Notes: generated by a model not told the origin, from the sequence alone. DNA of 39,214 nt from Rhizobium sp. ASV20 (GCF_016429015.1 NZ_JAELTU010000060.1:1-39214), one strand, 5' to 3'. Numbered from the stretch's first letter, positions 1 to 8,329 are shown. Numbers and translations are program-made.

Positions 1-661
1 CGTCGCCGCGGATGATGTCAGCTGCGGCACGCTCGAGAATGGCGGCGATGCGAGCACCTTCGGCCTTCGTCCAAGGGAATTTCGAGCGAAGGGCAGAGCG
101 CAGCAGGTGGCGGGCGCGATGCACGTCACCGGAGCCGTGACGATCAAACGGGCTGTCGCGGCCATCATCCTCGCCGCCGTCGAAGACTTCGCGGACGCGC
201 GCCATTTTTTCGCCGATCGCCGACAGTTTGGCGAAGGTTGCTTCCACCAGCTCGCTATTGTCATCGACGCGCTTCTGGCCGCTTTCGGTAATGCGGTAGA
301 GCTTCTTGGTGCCGCTCGCCTCGACTTCGGCCTGACCGGTTTCTTCGAGATAGGTGAGGGCGGGGTAGATGACGCCCGGGCTCGGCACATAGAAGCCGCC
401 GGAGCGCTCCTCGAAAGTCTTGATCAGCTCATAACCGTGGCGTGGCTGCTCGGAGAGCAGGGCGAGGATGATGAGCTGCAGGTCGGCTGCATCGAACTTA
501 CGGCCGGTGCGAAACCCGCCGCCGAACATGCCGCCCTTGAAGCCTCTCATGAAGTCTCTCCTGTGGTCGCCGCGCGATTCACGGCCTCGACCGTGTCGTA
601 GGATATATGCCTCGACCATGTCAAAGCCCTCTCCGAATATGTGGTCTCTAAAACCTCTCAT
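1..661 (-). CDS. PadR-family transcriptional regulator, 3' end cut by window edge
   Basis: Read leftward from ATG 661, 220 codons remain open and run off the window, so the C-terminus is missing. Residues about 54-135 form a PadR winged helix: the segment starting DLQLIILALL, then HGYELIK, then a YP-ALTYLEE recognition helix and a wing (GTKKLYRIT). A charged, probably helical segment follows, as expected for the PadR dimerisation arm. PadR proteins are usually repressors, often of a neighbouring transporter or of themselves. Two start sites are possible. ATG 661 has AGGAG seven bases upstream. ATG 550 (codon 38) also has AGGAG and the same first residues, MRGF. The Gly/Phe/Met-rich N-terminus is otherwise low in complexity. 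The divergent neighbour is a bacA-family gene about 290 bp away, a plausible but unproven target. Family assignment is firm; ligand and targets cannot be read from sequence. Confidence 0.9.
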   Translation of the reverse strand, partial: MRGFRDHIFGEGFDMVEAYILRHGRGRESRGDHRRDFMRGFKGGMFGGGFRTGRKFDAADLQLIILALLSEQPRHGYELIKTFEERSGGFYVPSPGVIYPALTYLEETGQAEVEASGTKKLYRITESGQKRVDDNSELVEATFAKLSAIGEKMARVREVFDGGEDDGRDSPFDRHGSGDVHRARHLLRSALRSKFPWTKAEGARIAAILERAAADIIRGD

Positions 662-718
662 TGCGATTCTCCTTTGCGGTTCGAGATTTTGTATCGTTAG
701 TCATGTCGTAAGATATAT
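508..718 (-). repeat. Diverged ~111-bp tandem duplication of the padR 5' region
   Basis: Two copies, about 508-608 and 619-718, share the same order of parts on the minus strand: a TATATC(C/T)TACGA element, an AGGAG ribosome binding site, an ATG and codons for MRGF followed by an F-G-x-GF pattern. The start codons are 111 bp apart and the TATATC elements 110 bp apart. The inner copy now lies inside the reading frame of the outer start, adding 37 codons. The copies are diverged, so the event is old or under selection in coding sequence. Confidence 0.6.
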
Positions 719-728
719 ATCGTAAGAT
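706..728 (-). promoter_or_regulatory. Operator-like direct repeats upstream of padR
   Basis: The 9-mer TCGTAAGAT occurs at 706-714 and 720-728, a 14-bp period, with the palindrome GATATATATC between them. A third near-copy, TCGTAGGATATAT, lies inside the padR frame at 596-608. The AT-rich repeats stand out from the GC-rich surroundings and lie in the padR/bacA intergenic region. An autoregulatory PadR site is the simplest reading; this is inference from position and symmetry. Confidence 0.45.
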
Positions 729-953
729 AGTATTCTGCAAGAGGGCGATGTCGAGACATGCAAATGTGGAGAGGTTTCATCCTTTGGGTGAAAATTCGCG
801 GCTGAACAACTGCATCACGATCGTGGGATAAGCGATTACATCTACGTAAGAATAGGTCTCTGCCGGTTGCTGCTCTTGGAGAACTGTCCTAGGCTCCCCA
901 TCAACAAACGCCACGGCGGTTCGAAAATCCCAATCAAGAAAGCTGCGCTTCCC

Positions 954-2219
954 GTGTTTCTGTCATTCTTCCCCAAGCCGAAACCTTTTTTCATCTCGGC
1001 CGCTCTCTGGTCGCTTGCCGCTATATTACTTTGGTACTTCGGTGGAGAGAAAGCGGGCGCCTATATCGGCCTGCCGCCGCTGGCGGACGGGCAGGATGCG
1101 CCGGTCGGCGTTTCGATATTCTGGTCCGCGCCGTTCATCTGGTTCTACATCTACTATATCGCGGCTGTCGCCTTGTTCTCGCTCTTCTGGTTCCGCTTCA
1201 GCCCGCATCCATGGCAATATTGGTCGGTTCTGGGCACGGCCCTGATCATCTTCAACACCTATTTCTCGGTGCAGGTCAGCGTCGCGGTCAACGCGTGGTA
1301 CGGCCCGTTCTATAATCTCGTTCAAAAGGCGCTGACGACGGTCGGTTCGGTGCCAAGCTCCGAATTCTATATGAACATGCTCGTTTTTGCGGGCATCGCC
1401 TTCGTGGCCATTACCGTCGGCGTGTTCAATCTCTTCTTTGTCAGCCATTGGGTGTTTCGCTGGCGCACGGCAATGAACGACTATTACATGGCCAACTGGC
1501 AAAAGCTGCGGCATGTCGAAGGCGCCTCGCAGCGTGTGCAGGAAGACACGATGCGGTTCTCTCAGACCGTTGAATCGCTGGGCGTGAGCTTCATCGGCTC
1601 CATTATGACACTGATTGCCTTCCTGCCCGTACTGTTCCGCCTTGGGGCCAATATCACGGAGCTGCCGATCATCGGCAATATTCCGCATGCACTGGTCTGG
1701 GCCGCGATCTTCTGGTCGATTTTCGGAACTGTCTTCTTGGCGGCTGTCGGCATCAAGCTGCCCGGGCTCCAGTTCATCAACCAACGTGTGGAGGCGTCCT
1801 ACCGTAAGGAGCTCGTCTATGGTGAAGACCGTGAGGACCGAGCCTCTCCACCGACTGTTGCAGAACTATTCGCCAATGTCCGGCGCAACTATTTCCGCAT
1901 CTACTTCCACTACACCTATTTCAATGTCGCGCGTATCTTCTACTCGCAGGCGGATAATATCTTCAGCTTCGTCGTCCTGGTTCCTTCGATCGTCGCTGGC
2001 AAGCTTACGCTCGGTCTGATGACGCAGATCACCAATGTCTTCGACCAGGTGCGCGGATCCTTCCAGTATCTCGTCAGTTCATGGACTACGATTATCGAGC
2101 TTCTGTCGATTTACAAACGCTTGCGGGCTTTCGAGGCGGCGATCGACGACGAACCTCTGCCGTCTATCGATCAGCGTTATCTCGAGCGCGAGCCGGGCGT
2201 CATTCACGTCGACGGCTAA
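954..2219 (+). CDS. bacA: BacA/SbmA-family peptide transporter
   Basis: An inner-membrane protein of the SbmA/BacA family, which imports antimicrobial and other peptides using the proton gradient. In Sinorhizobium, BacA is needed for bacteroid survival against plant NCR peptides. The sequence shows the family throughout: FFPKPK at the N-terminus, several hydrophobic segments, FRWRTAMN, EGASQRVQEDTMRFS, LPGLQFINQRVEA-YRKELVYGE and FDQVRGSFQYLV. No ATPase domain follows, so it is not the BclA type. The frame is open from TTG/ATG-type codons at 867, but a GTG at 954 gives 421 residues and aligns the start with known BacA (M-F-x-SFFPKPK); a good ribosome binding site is not obvious at either. A terminator follows. 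It could be bacA itself or a paralogue, which synteny alone does not settle. Confidence 0.88.
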   Translation: MFLSFFPKPKPFFISAALWSLAAILLWYFGGEKAGAYIGLPPLADGQDAPVGVSIFWSAPFIWFYIYYIAAVALFSLFWFRFSPHPWQYWSVLGTALIIFNTYFSVQVSVAVNAWYGPFYNLVQKALTTVGSVPSSEFYMNMLVFAGIAFVAITVGVFNLFFVSHWVFRWRTAMNDYYMANWQKLRHVEGASQRVQEDTMRFSQTVESLGVSFIGSIMTLIAFLPVLFRLGANITELPIIGNIPHALVWAAIFWSIFGTVFLAAVGIKLPGLQFINQRVEASYRKELVYGEDREDRASPPTVAELFANVRRNYFRIYFHYTYFNVARIFYSQADNIFSFVVLVPSIVAGKLTLGLMTQITNVFDQVRGSFQYLVSSWTTIIELLSIYKRLRAFEAAIDDEPLPSIDQRYLEREPGVIHVDG

Positions 2220-2221
2220 CC

Positions 2222-2251
2222 AAAAAAGGCCCCGGAGACGGGGCCTTTTTT
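2222..2251 (+). terminator. Rho-independent terminator after bacA-like gene
   Basis: Perfect GGCCCCG/CGGGGCC stem with a four-base loop, flanked by A6 and T6, starting two bases after the stop. It could act in both directions, but the minus-strand gene ends about 100 bp further right. Confidence 0.92.
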
Positions 2252-2320
2252 GTAGGATAGTGCTGAGCGGGATGCCCCCTTGGACCTTGTGACAATGAAG
2301 GAGCCTTGCCTGCCGTCTCT

Positions 2321-2337
2321 GCGCCTGGGCCAGGCGC
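2321..2337 (-). other. Short palindrome after the deacetylase gene
   Basis: GCGCCTGG and CCAGGCGC flank a single base, about 15 bases past the minus-strand stop. It would form a stable small hairpin but has no T tract, so it is at most a candidate factor-assisted terminator or mRNA 3'-end structure. Confidence 0.4.
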
Positions 2338-2351
2338 TCCTCGACCGTTCC

Positions 2352-3344
2352 TTACCCCTGCTGCGGCTTGCCGCGGGCAGCAATTAGCGGGATAGCTTCG
2401 GAGTAGCTGACGCAAGCGACATCCTGTTTATGGCAGACGTCGCTGACAAAGCGGTCGAGCGCGCGCCAATAGGCACCGTCATTCATCTCGACGAAATGGA
2501 ATCCGAGCTGCAAGGGAATGCGCTCGCCGTCATATTGTTTGTTGAAGGCCGCTTCAAAGGCGTTGAAGGTGCGGTCTTCGTAGGTCTTGGCGTTTGCCTT
2601 GTCTTCGGCGCCCTTGGAGTGGCGGACGTAGAGATTATAGTCCATGCCGATAACCAGGCGGTGCTCGGGGCCTTCTGGGATCAGCGGCAGACCGAAGCGA
2701 TAAATGCCGTCGACCACCTGCGGCAGGGCGGGGCCTTTCGTTACCAGACTTGCATCATATTGGAAGCCCATCTCCTTTTCTGCCGGCATCAGGCCGTCGC
2801 TGGTGGAGAGATAGGGGGCACGAAAGCCTTTGACATCGTGCGTGGCGAAATCTTCCCAGCCCTGCGGTTCCTTGTCGGCCAGGCCGACATTCTTCCAGGC
2901 GTCTCGAAGGGCGACGCGCGCGTTCATGAACTCTTGCTTCCAGTCGGCAGCACTCCAGCCCTTGCCGTCGAAATGGCCGCAGGCATGGCTTGAGATATCG
3001 TGGCCTTCCTGATGGGCACCCCAGATGTTGGCGATGCGGGTGCGCACGTCTTCTTCGCTCTTGGCAAAGCCGACATTGGATTTGCCGACCCGCTGCTTCG
3101 GGCCCTGATAGGCCTTGGCCTGCGCCTTGTTCATCAGGAACGTACAGGACAGGAAGTAGGTGAAATGCGCGCTATTACGCGAAGCAATCTCGCGGCTCTT
3201 CGTCCAGAGTGCATTGTCGTGAGCGCCGTCGAAGGAAATCATGACGAGCTGCTTGGGCTTTCCATCAGCCTGGGCGACGGCCGGCAGGGCGAGGGAAAGT
3301 GCAAGGGAGAGGCTGGAGGCTAGACGTAACATGGGCACCGACAT
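2352..3344 (-). CDS. Secreted polysaccharide deacetylase (NodB-homology, CE4) family protein
   Basis: From ATG 3344 the product is 330 residues. A hydrophobic signal peptide (residues about 5-25, cleavage near VAQA-DG) precedes a NodB-homology domain. CE4 motifs are visible: the Asp motif SFDGAHD (37-43), the metal-binding SHACGH (His120, His124) and FRAPY. CE4 enzymes remove N- or O-acetyl groups from chitin oligomers, peptidoglycan or exopolysaccharide, here in the periplasm or outside the cell. The substrate cannot be told from sequence; it is not nodB itself, which lacks a signal peptide and sits in nod clusters. The frame is open further upstream, overlapping the divergent NnrU gene, but the signal peptide argues for 3344 (or 3332/3359). 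No strong ribosome binding site decides between these. Confidence 0.85.
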   Translation of the reverse strand: MSVPMLRLASSLSLALSLALPAVAQADGKPKQLVMISFDGAHDNALWTKSREIASRNSAHFTYFLSCTFLMNKAQAKAYQGPKQRVGKSNVGFAKSEEDVRTRIANIWGAHQEGHDISSHACGHFDGKGWSAADWKQEFMNARVALRDAWKNVGLADKEPQGWEDFATHDVKGFRAPYLSTSDGLMPAEKEMGFQYDASLVTKGPALPQVVDGIYRFGLPLIPEGPEHRLVIGMDYNLYVRHSKGAEDKANAKTYEDRTFNAFEAAFNKQYDGERIPLQLGFHFVEMNDGAYWRALDRFVSDVCHKQDVACVSYSEAIPLIAARGKPQQG

Positions 3345-3508
3345 TGCTTGATCGAGCATGCCTTGCCAACGATCAACCATCGACCTGGGACGGCATGCTC
3401 CGGGTCGTTTCCTTCCTTTCGTGCAAATGCGGCGAAGCTGCGGTGATGCTGGCAATTTTTTACTGATGTCGGTAAGGATGTTCCCACAAAACCGAAGGGA
3501 TTTCGTCC

Positions 3509-4090
3509 ATGGCATTGTTTATTCTCGGCATTGTTCTTTTTCTCGGCCTTCACCTTGTGCGCGTGGTCTCTCCAGGCTTGCGCGCCTCGTTGATCTCCAG
3601 CCTCGGAGAGGGTGGCTGGAAGATCGCCTATTCCATTGCAAGCATCGTTGCGCTGATCGTGCTGATCTATGGCTTCGGCCAGGCGCGCGACATGACGCCG
3701 ATCTGGTCGCCGCCGTTCTGGATGAGCCATATTACCATCTTGCTGATGCTGTTTGCGATGATCTGTCTGGCCGCCTCGCTGCTGCCGGCGGGGCATATTG
3801 CGACAAAAACCAAGCATCCGATGGTGCTATCGGTGAAGATCTGGGCACTTGCGCATCTGCTGTCGAATGGCGATGGCGCGGCGATGCTGCTGTTCGCTGC
3901 CTTTCTCGCCTGGGGTGTTATCCTGCGCATCTCGCTGAAGCGGCGCGAGCGCGCCGGCGAAATCAGCCGCCGCCCATTCGTTTCAGCGAAATACGATCTC
4001 TATGCGATCATCCTCGGTGTCGTTGCCTGGGTACTGATCATTTGGAAGCTTCATGCGTGGATTATCGGGGTTTCGCCGCTCGTTATGTGA
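3509..4090 (+). CDS. NnrU-family integral membrane protein
   Basis: A 193-residue protein with about five or six hydrophobic segments and the NnrU pattern: H-x-x-R near the start (LHLVRV), then a MSHITILLMLFAMICLAAS segment, the KTKHPMVLSVKIWALAHLLSNGD loop and a terminal TM pair. NnrU was named from a denitrification locus and is related to isoprenoid-carotenoid (15-cis-zeta-carotene) isomerase; its role in most bacteria is unknown. No nitrite or nitric oxide reductase genes lie nearby, so a denitrification role is not supported here. AGGGA nine bases before ATG 3509 supports the start. Confidence 0.85.
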   Translation: MALFILGIVLFLGLHLVRVVSPGLRASLISSLGEGGWKIAYSIASIVALIVLIYGFGQARDMTPIWSPPFWMSHITILLMLFAMICLAASLLPAGHIATKTKHPMVLSVKIWALAHLLSNGDGAAMLLFAAFLAWGVILRISLKRRERAGEISRRPFVSAKYDLYAIILGVVAWVLIIWKLHAWIIGVSPLVM

Positions 4091-4191
4091 CGATTTCTGC
4101 CATTCCCCCTTACATCGGCCGCAAAATGGAGTAGAAGGCCCAACTAACCCCTAAGCTTGTTGGAATTTTTTGGCCTGGGCCGGAGACGAGA

Positions 4192-4875
4192 ATGGCATTC
4201 AATGACGATAGCTTTATCCGCGAGGTGAACGAGGAACTGCGTTCGGACCAGTTACGGTTCGTATGGCGCCGTTTTGGCCGGCTCATCATCGGCGGAGCAG
4301 TGCTTATCGTTCTCGGCACTGCAGCCTATAGCGGTTACCGCTATTGGTCCGGCAACCAGGCCGGCAGCGGCGGCGATCAGTTCCTCGCCGCTTTGACGCT
4401 GGCCGATCAGGGCAAGACGGATGACGCGCTTGCTGCACTGACCGCTATCGAGAAGAATGGTCCCGGCTCGTATCCATTGCTTGCTCGCCTGCGTGCCGCG
4501 ACGCTGCAGGCGCAGAAGGGTGACAAGGCGGGCGCGATCGCTGTCTTTTCGGCTGTCGGCAAGCAGACTGATATTCCTCTCGTCGTTCGTGATGCGGCAC
4601 GTCTGCGCGCCGCCTATCTCTTGGTCGAAACCGGCACCTACGATCAGGTTGCTGCCGAAGTGCAGGAGCTTGCCGTACCGGCAGATGCCTTCCGTCATTC
4701 GGCGCGCGATGTTCTGGGGCTCGCCGCCTACAAGGCGGGCGATTTTGCCAAGGCACGTCAATGGTACCAGGCGATCGTCGACGATCCGCAGAGCCCGCGT
4801 AACGTTGCCAATCGCGCCCAAATGCTGCTCGACCTCATCACCGCATCGGGCAAGGCTCCGGTCGCTAAAGGCTGA
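4192..4875 (+). CDS. TPR-repeat membrane-anchored protein upstream of der (YfgM-like)
   Basis: A 227-residue protein with a short cytoplasmic N-terminus (DSFIREVNEELR), one transmembrane helix at about 30-48 and a periplasmic domain of helical TPR-like repeats (SYPLLARLRAATLQAQKGD, the VRDAARLRAAYLLVETG unit and HSARDVLGLAAYKAGD). This is the TPR_21/DUF2133 architecture, like E. coli YfgM, which associates with the SecYEG translocon and PpiD. In E. coli yfgM lies just upstream of bamB-der, and here too der follows directly: the stop codon overlaps the der ribosome binding site and the gap is 11 bp. GGAG seven bases before ATG 4192 supports the start. Confidence 0.85.
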   Translation: MAFNDDSFIREVNEELRSDQLRFVWRRFGRLIIGGAVLIVLGTAAYSGYRYWSGNQAGSGGDQFLAALTLADQGKTDDALAALTAIEKNGPGSYPLLARLRAATLQAQKGDKAGAIAVFSAVGKQTDIPLVVRDAARLRAAYLLVETGTYDQVAAEVQELAVPADAFRHSARDVLGLAAYKAGDFAKARQWYQAIVDDPQSPRNVANRAQMLLDLITASGKAPVAKG

Positions 4876-4886
4876 AGGATCGCCAA

Positions 4887-6317
4887 ATGAGTTTTACGGT
4901 TGCGATCGTCGGTCGCCCGAATGTTGGCAAGTCAACCCTTTTCAACCGTCTGGTTGGCAAGAAGCTGGCGCTTGTCGACGATACCCCGGGCGTCACGCGT
5001 GACCGCCGTCCCGGTGATGCCAAGTTGATCGATCTTCGCTTCCGCATCGTCGACACCGCCGGCCTCGAAGAGGCAGGCGAAGAGACGCTCGAAGGCCGAA
5101 TGCGAGCGCAGACCGAAACTGCGATCGATGAAGCCGATCTGACGCTGTTTGTCGTCGATGCCAAGATGGGTCTTACCCACGTCGATAAGACGCTGGCAGA
5201 GATGCTGCGCAAGCGCGGCCGTCCGGTCGTGCTCGTCGCCAACAAGTCCGAAGCTCGTGGTTCCGACAGCGGCTTTTACGATGCTTTCACGCTCGGGCTT
5301 GGCGAGCCTTGTCCGATCTCGGCCGAGCATGGCCAGGGCATGATGGATCTGCGCGACGCGATCGTCGAGGCTATCGGCCACGAGCGCGCCTTCCCGGAAG
5401 CCGATGACGAGGCGGAAACCAATGTTTCCATCCCGCGTCCGGCTGTCGGCGAAGATGGCGAGGAGATCGACGAAGAGCCCGCCTACGACGATACGCGGCC
5501 GTTGCGCGTCGCCATCGTCGGCCGCCCTAATGCGGGTAAATCGACGCTGATCAACCGCTTTCTCGGTGAAGACAGGCTGCTGACCGGCCCCGAAGCCGGT
5601 ATTACCCGCGACTCTATCTCCGTCGACTGGAGCTGGCGTGGCCGTACGGTAAAAATGTTCGACACGGCCGGCATGCGTCGCAAGGCCAAGGTCACCGAGA
5701 AGCTCGAGAAGCTTTCCGTTGCCGATACGCTGCGCGCCATTCGCTTTGCCGAGACCGTCGTCATCGTCTTTGACGCGACCATTCCCTTCGAAAAGCAGGA
5801 TCTGCAGATCGTCGATCTTGTGATCCGCGAAGGCCGTGCCGCCGTACTCGCCTTCAACAAGTGGGACATGATCGAGGATCGTCAGGCCGTTCTTGCCGAT
5901 CTGCGCGAGAAGACCGATCGGCTGTTGCCGCAGGCCCGTGGTATTCGCGCTATAACGATTGCCGGCCAGACGGGCGAGGGTCTGGATCGGTTGATGCAGG
6001 CGATCGTCGACACTGACAAGGTCTGGAACAAGCGTGTTTCCACCGCGCGTCTCAATCGTTGGCTTGAGACCCAGCAGGTTCAGCATCCGCCACCGGCTGT
6101 TTCCGGCCGCCGCATCAAGCTGAAATACATGACGCAGGTGAAGGCGCGGCCCCCGGCCTTCATGATTTCCTGCACGCGCTCCGACGCGCTGCCGGAGTCC
6201 TATGTTCGCTATCTGATCAACGGTCTGCGCGCGGATTTTGCCTTGCCCGGCGTGCCGATCCGCATCCACTTCCGTTCGTCGGAAAATCCGTACGAGAACA
6301 AGAAGAAGCGGACCTGA
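4887..6317 (+). CDS. der: Ribosome assembly GTPase Der (EngA)
   Basis: Der is an essential tandem GTPase acting in 50S subunit maturation. The 476-residue product has two GTPase domains. The first has GRPNVGKS (9-16), DTAG (56-59) and NKSE (119-122). The second has GRPNAGKS (212-219), DTAG (about 259-262) and NKWD (324-327). A C-terminal KH-like domain follows, ending in a basic ENKKKRT tail. The acidic linker between the domains is typical. The first-domain NKSE in place of NKxD is a conservative change. Co-transcription with the upstream TPR gene is likely from spacing (AAGGA overlapping that stop). Confidence 0.98.
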   Translation: MSFTVAIVGRPNVGKSTLFNRLVGKKLALVDDTPGVTRDRRPGDAKLIDLRFRIVDTAGLEEAGEETLEGRMRAQTETAIDEADLTLFVVDAKMGLTHVDKTLAEMLRKRGRPVVLVANKSEARGSDSGFYDAFTLGLGEPCPISAEHGQGMMDLRDAIVEAIGHERAFPEADDEAETNVSIPRPAVGEDGEEIDEEPAYDDTRPLRVAIVGRPNAGKSTLINRFLGEDRLLTGPEAGITRDSISVDWSWRGRTVKMFDTAGMRRKAKVTEKLEKLSVADTLRAIRFAETVVIVFDATIPFEKQDLQIVDLVIREGRAAVLAFNKWDMIEDRQAVLADLREKTDRLLPQARGIRAITIAGQTGEGLDRLMQAIVDTDKVWNKRVSTARLNRWLETQQVQHPPPAVSGRRIKLKYMTQVKARPPAFMISCTRSDALPESYVRYLINGLRADFALPGVPIRIHFRSSENPYENKKKRT

Positions 6318-6343
6318 TCTTCTTTATCCGCTTGGTGTGGCTG

Positions 6344-6435
6344 TCTAAAGCGCATAGCGATCTTTGAGATTTGCTTTTTGCGATTTAAGCCATTGTTTTG
6401 ATTATGGTATTTTCGCAAGATCACTGCGCGTTTAC
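6344..6435. repeat. Degenerate rhizobial intergenic repeat
   Basis: The segment beginning TAAAGCGCATAGCGATCTTT and continuing through TTTGCTTTTTGCGATTTAAG to the CGCAAGATCACTGCGCG area resembles a palindromic intergenic repeat common in Rhizobium and Agrobacterium chromosomes. The match is from memory and the copy is diverged. It lies between der and the convergent marR gene, where it may serve as a transcript end. Confidence 0.45.
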
Positions 6436-6444
6436 GCAGCCTGA

Positions 6445-6885
6445 TCAGGCCGCGTTTTTGCTCAATGCCTCGCGCAATATGGTGATCTCGGCCTTCAATC
6501 GCGTTAGTTCTTCGACCGAGTGGTCGGAAGCGTCGAGGATGCAGGCAGGAATGCCTGCCGCCTTCTTCTTCAACGCGATGCCTTCGCTAGTCAGGTGGAT
6601 CAGCACCTGACGCTCATCTTCCTTGCTGCGGATGCGTTGGATAAAGCCGGCGGTTTCCAGGCGCTTCAACAGCGGCGTCAGCGTGCTTGATTCGAGGAAC
6701 AGCTTTTCGCCGATACCGCCAACGGTCTGGCCATCCTGCTCCCACAGCGTCACCATGACGAGATATTGCGGATAGGTGAGGTTGAGCGCGTCGAGCATGG
6801 GTTTGTACAGACGGTTCATTGCATGGTTCGCCGAATAGAGGGCGAAGCAGATGAAGGTGTCCAATTTCAGCGGGTCGTCCGCCAT
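6445..6885 (-). CDS. MarR-family regulator, OhrR type (organic hydroperoxide sensor)
   Basis: A 146-residue MarR protein with the OhrR signature: FICFALYSANHAMNRLYKP followed by LNLTYPQYLVM. Cys13 matches the reactive peroxidatic cysteine of OhrR. A winged helix (VGGIGEKLFLESSTLTPLLKRLE) with the DERQV-I-LT wing follows. OhrR represses ohr, encoding an organic hydroperoxide reductase, until its cysteine is oxidised. No ohr gene is adjacent in the window, so the target is either elsewhere or different. AGGGAG before ATG 6885 supports the start, and a palindrome 32 bases upstream is a candidate autoregulatory operator. I am confident of the OhrR subgroup, less of orthology. Confidence 0.85.
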   Translation of the reverse strand: MADDPLKLDTFICFALYSANHAMNRLYKPMLDALNLTYPQYLVMVTLWEQDGQTVGGIGEKLFLESSTLTPLLKRLETAGFIQRIRSKEDERQVLIHLTSEGIALKKKAAGIPACILDASDHSVEELTRLKAEITILREALSKNAA

Positions 6886-6916
6886 TTCCGTACTCCCTGG
6901 AATGCATTCTTAATCG

Positions 6917-6933
6917 TGCGATAAATAATCGTA
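6917..6933. promoter_or_regulatory. Candidate OhrR/MarR operator
   Basis: TGCGATAAATAATCGTA is a 17-bp near-perfect inverted repeat (TGCGAT/ATCGTA around AAATA), 32 bp upstream of the marR start. AT-rich palindromes of this size near the start are usual for MarR autoregulation. Confidence 0.5.
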
Positions 6934-7140
6934 TACCCAAACGCACGCAGCGGCTATGGGTTTCTTGTTGTTTCCTGACAGATTAACTCGCGACATCCGC
7001 TCTTGGTTGCGTGGGATGTCGTCGGCTCCTGTGCCAAGGGCAAACTTGCAATCGACATACGAGCGTGGACCGCAGCTCCGCGCTGCTATTGAATATCCGG
7101 AGATGATAGGCAGGGACTTAACGTCGCGCCTTGCGGTGCA

Positions 7141-8286
7141 CTACACGCTCAACCCGTGCGTCTGTCTTTTGCCGCGATGATTGGCGACGCGGACATTGCC
7201 GATGAACTGGGTCGTGGCGGCTTCCCAGGAATAGTTGAGAGCGACGAGGCGGGCCGCTTCCCGAGAGCAGGAGAGGGCGGCAAGGCATGCCGCCGCCAGA
7301 TCCGCATCGACCACGCCGGCTTTGTTATTGCCGGCGAGAATATCCGCCGGGCCGGTCACGGGATAGGCCGCGACCGGGACTCCGCTTGCCAACGCTTCCA
7401 GAATGGCATTGCCGAACGTGTCGGTCTTTGACGGAAAGACGAAGACGTCGGCCTGGGAATAGGCGTGCGCCAGCTCCTCGCCGAATTTCGCACCCAGAAA
7501 GTGCACATCAGGGTAGAGCTTCTGCAGCTCCGCCCGAGCCGGTCCATCGCCGACAACGACCTTTGATCCCGGTAGATCGAGATCGAGAAAGGCCGGCAGG
7601 TTCTTCTCCAGCGCCACCCGACCGACAGTCATGAAGATGGGGCGGGGCAGGCCGAAAGGATTGTCTTCCAAGGGATTGGGGCGGAAGAGGTGGGAATCGA
7701 TCCCACGGCTCCACGATAGTAGATTGCGAATGCCGCGCTGCTTGAGTTCGTCGGCAAGGCTCGGTGTGGCCACCATGCAGCCATAGCCGGCATTGTGAAA
7801 CCATTTGACGAAGGCGTAGAGCCAGCTTTCCGGTATGGGCAGGCGGGCGGCAACATATTCGGGGAACCGCGTATGGTAGCTGGTCGAAAAGGGCATACCG
7901 TTGCGGATGCACCAGCGGCGCGCGGTAAGCCCAAGGGGGCCTTCGGTGGCAATGTGGATGTAGGTCGGGTTTGCAGCTTCGATCTTCGCCGCAACCTTAT
8001 GATAAGAGGCGATCGAAAGTCGGATCTCGGGATAGGTCGGGCAGGGAATGTTACGAAAGCCGTCCGGCGTGATCATGAACACTTCCACGCCCCGGCGGAT
8101 GAGTTCGCGATTGGTGTTTTCGATCGAGCGGACGACGCCGTTAACCTGCGGATGCCAGGCGTCGCTGACGATAAGCAGCCGTTCCGGTATCGCGACAGGT
8201 GTCGCCGCCTGAGCCCAGATATTGTCTTCGATGTCCGACAAGCGTTGCAACATGCCCAAAACAGCCCATCCGCACCGTATCCTCAT
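7141..8286 (-). CDS. Group 1 (GT4) glycosyltransferase, MgtA-like
   Basis: Up to 381 residues with a two-lobed GT-B fold. The N-terminal lobe begins RLLIVSDAWHPQVNGVVRSI, typical of GT4 enzymes such as GDP-mannose or UDP-sugar dependent lipid glycosyltransferases. The C-terminal lobe has FMTVGRVALEKN, VVVGDGPA and the donor-binding region SKTDTFGNAILEALASGVPV (E-x7-E type). No TM segment or signal peptide is seen, so it probably acts at the cytoplasmic face of the membrane. Rhizobiaceae use GT4 enzymes for glycolipids made in phosphate limitation, and this gene could be one of those, but donor and acceptor are not readable. The first ~35 residues look non-conserved and no start has a clear ribosome binding site; ATG 8253 is an alternative. 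Confidence 0.85.
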   Translation of the reverse strand: MRIRCGWAVLGMLQRLSDIEDNIWAQAATPVAIPERLLIVSDAWHPQVNGVVRSIENTNRELIRRGVEVFMITPDGFRNIPCPTYPEIRLSIASYHKVAAKIEAANPTYIHIATEGPLGLTARRWCIRNGMPFSTSYHTRFPEYVAARLPIPESWLYAFVKWFHNAGYGCMVATPSLADELKQRGIRNLLSWSRGIDSHLFRPNPLEDNPFGLPRPIFMTVGRVALEKNLPAFLDLDLPGSKVVVGDGPARAELQKLYPDVHFLGAKFGEELAHAYSQADVFVFPSKTDTFGNAILEALASGVPVAAYPVTGPADILAGNNKAGVVDADLAAACLAALSCSREAARLVALNYSWEAATTQFIGNVRVANHRGKRQTHGLSV

Positions 8287-8329
8287 GATGACGGTGCCAG
8301 CGATTGCGGTGCTTCAAACATGATTCCCG

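Noticed and set aside
107..601. 164-codon plus-strand frame at the left edge
   Set aside because: Antisense to the PadR gene, whose winged-helix motifs and ribosome binding site are clear on the minus strand.
4932..6269. 445-codon open frame antisense to der
   Set aside because: Mirror frame of an essential conserved gene; the translation looks random.
6956..7180. 74-codon plus-strand frame between marR and the glycosyltransferase
   Set aside because: No ribosome binding site and no recognisable sequence; it overlaps the 3' end of the glycosyltransferase.
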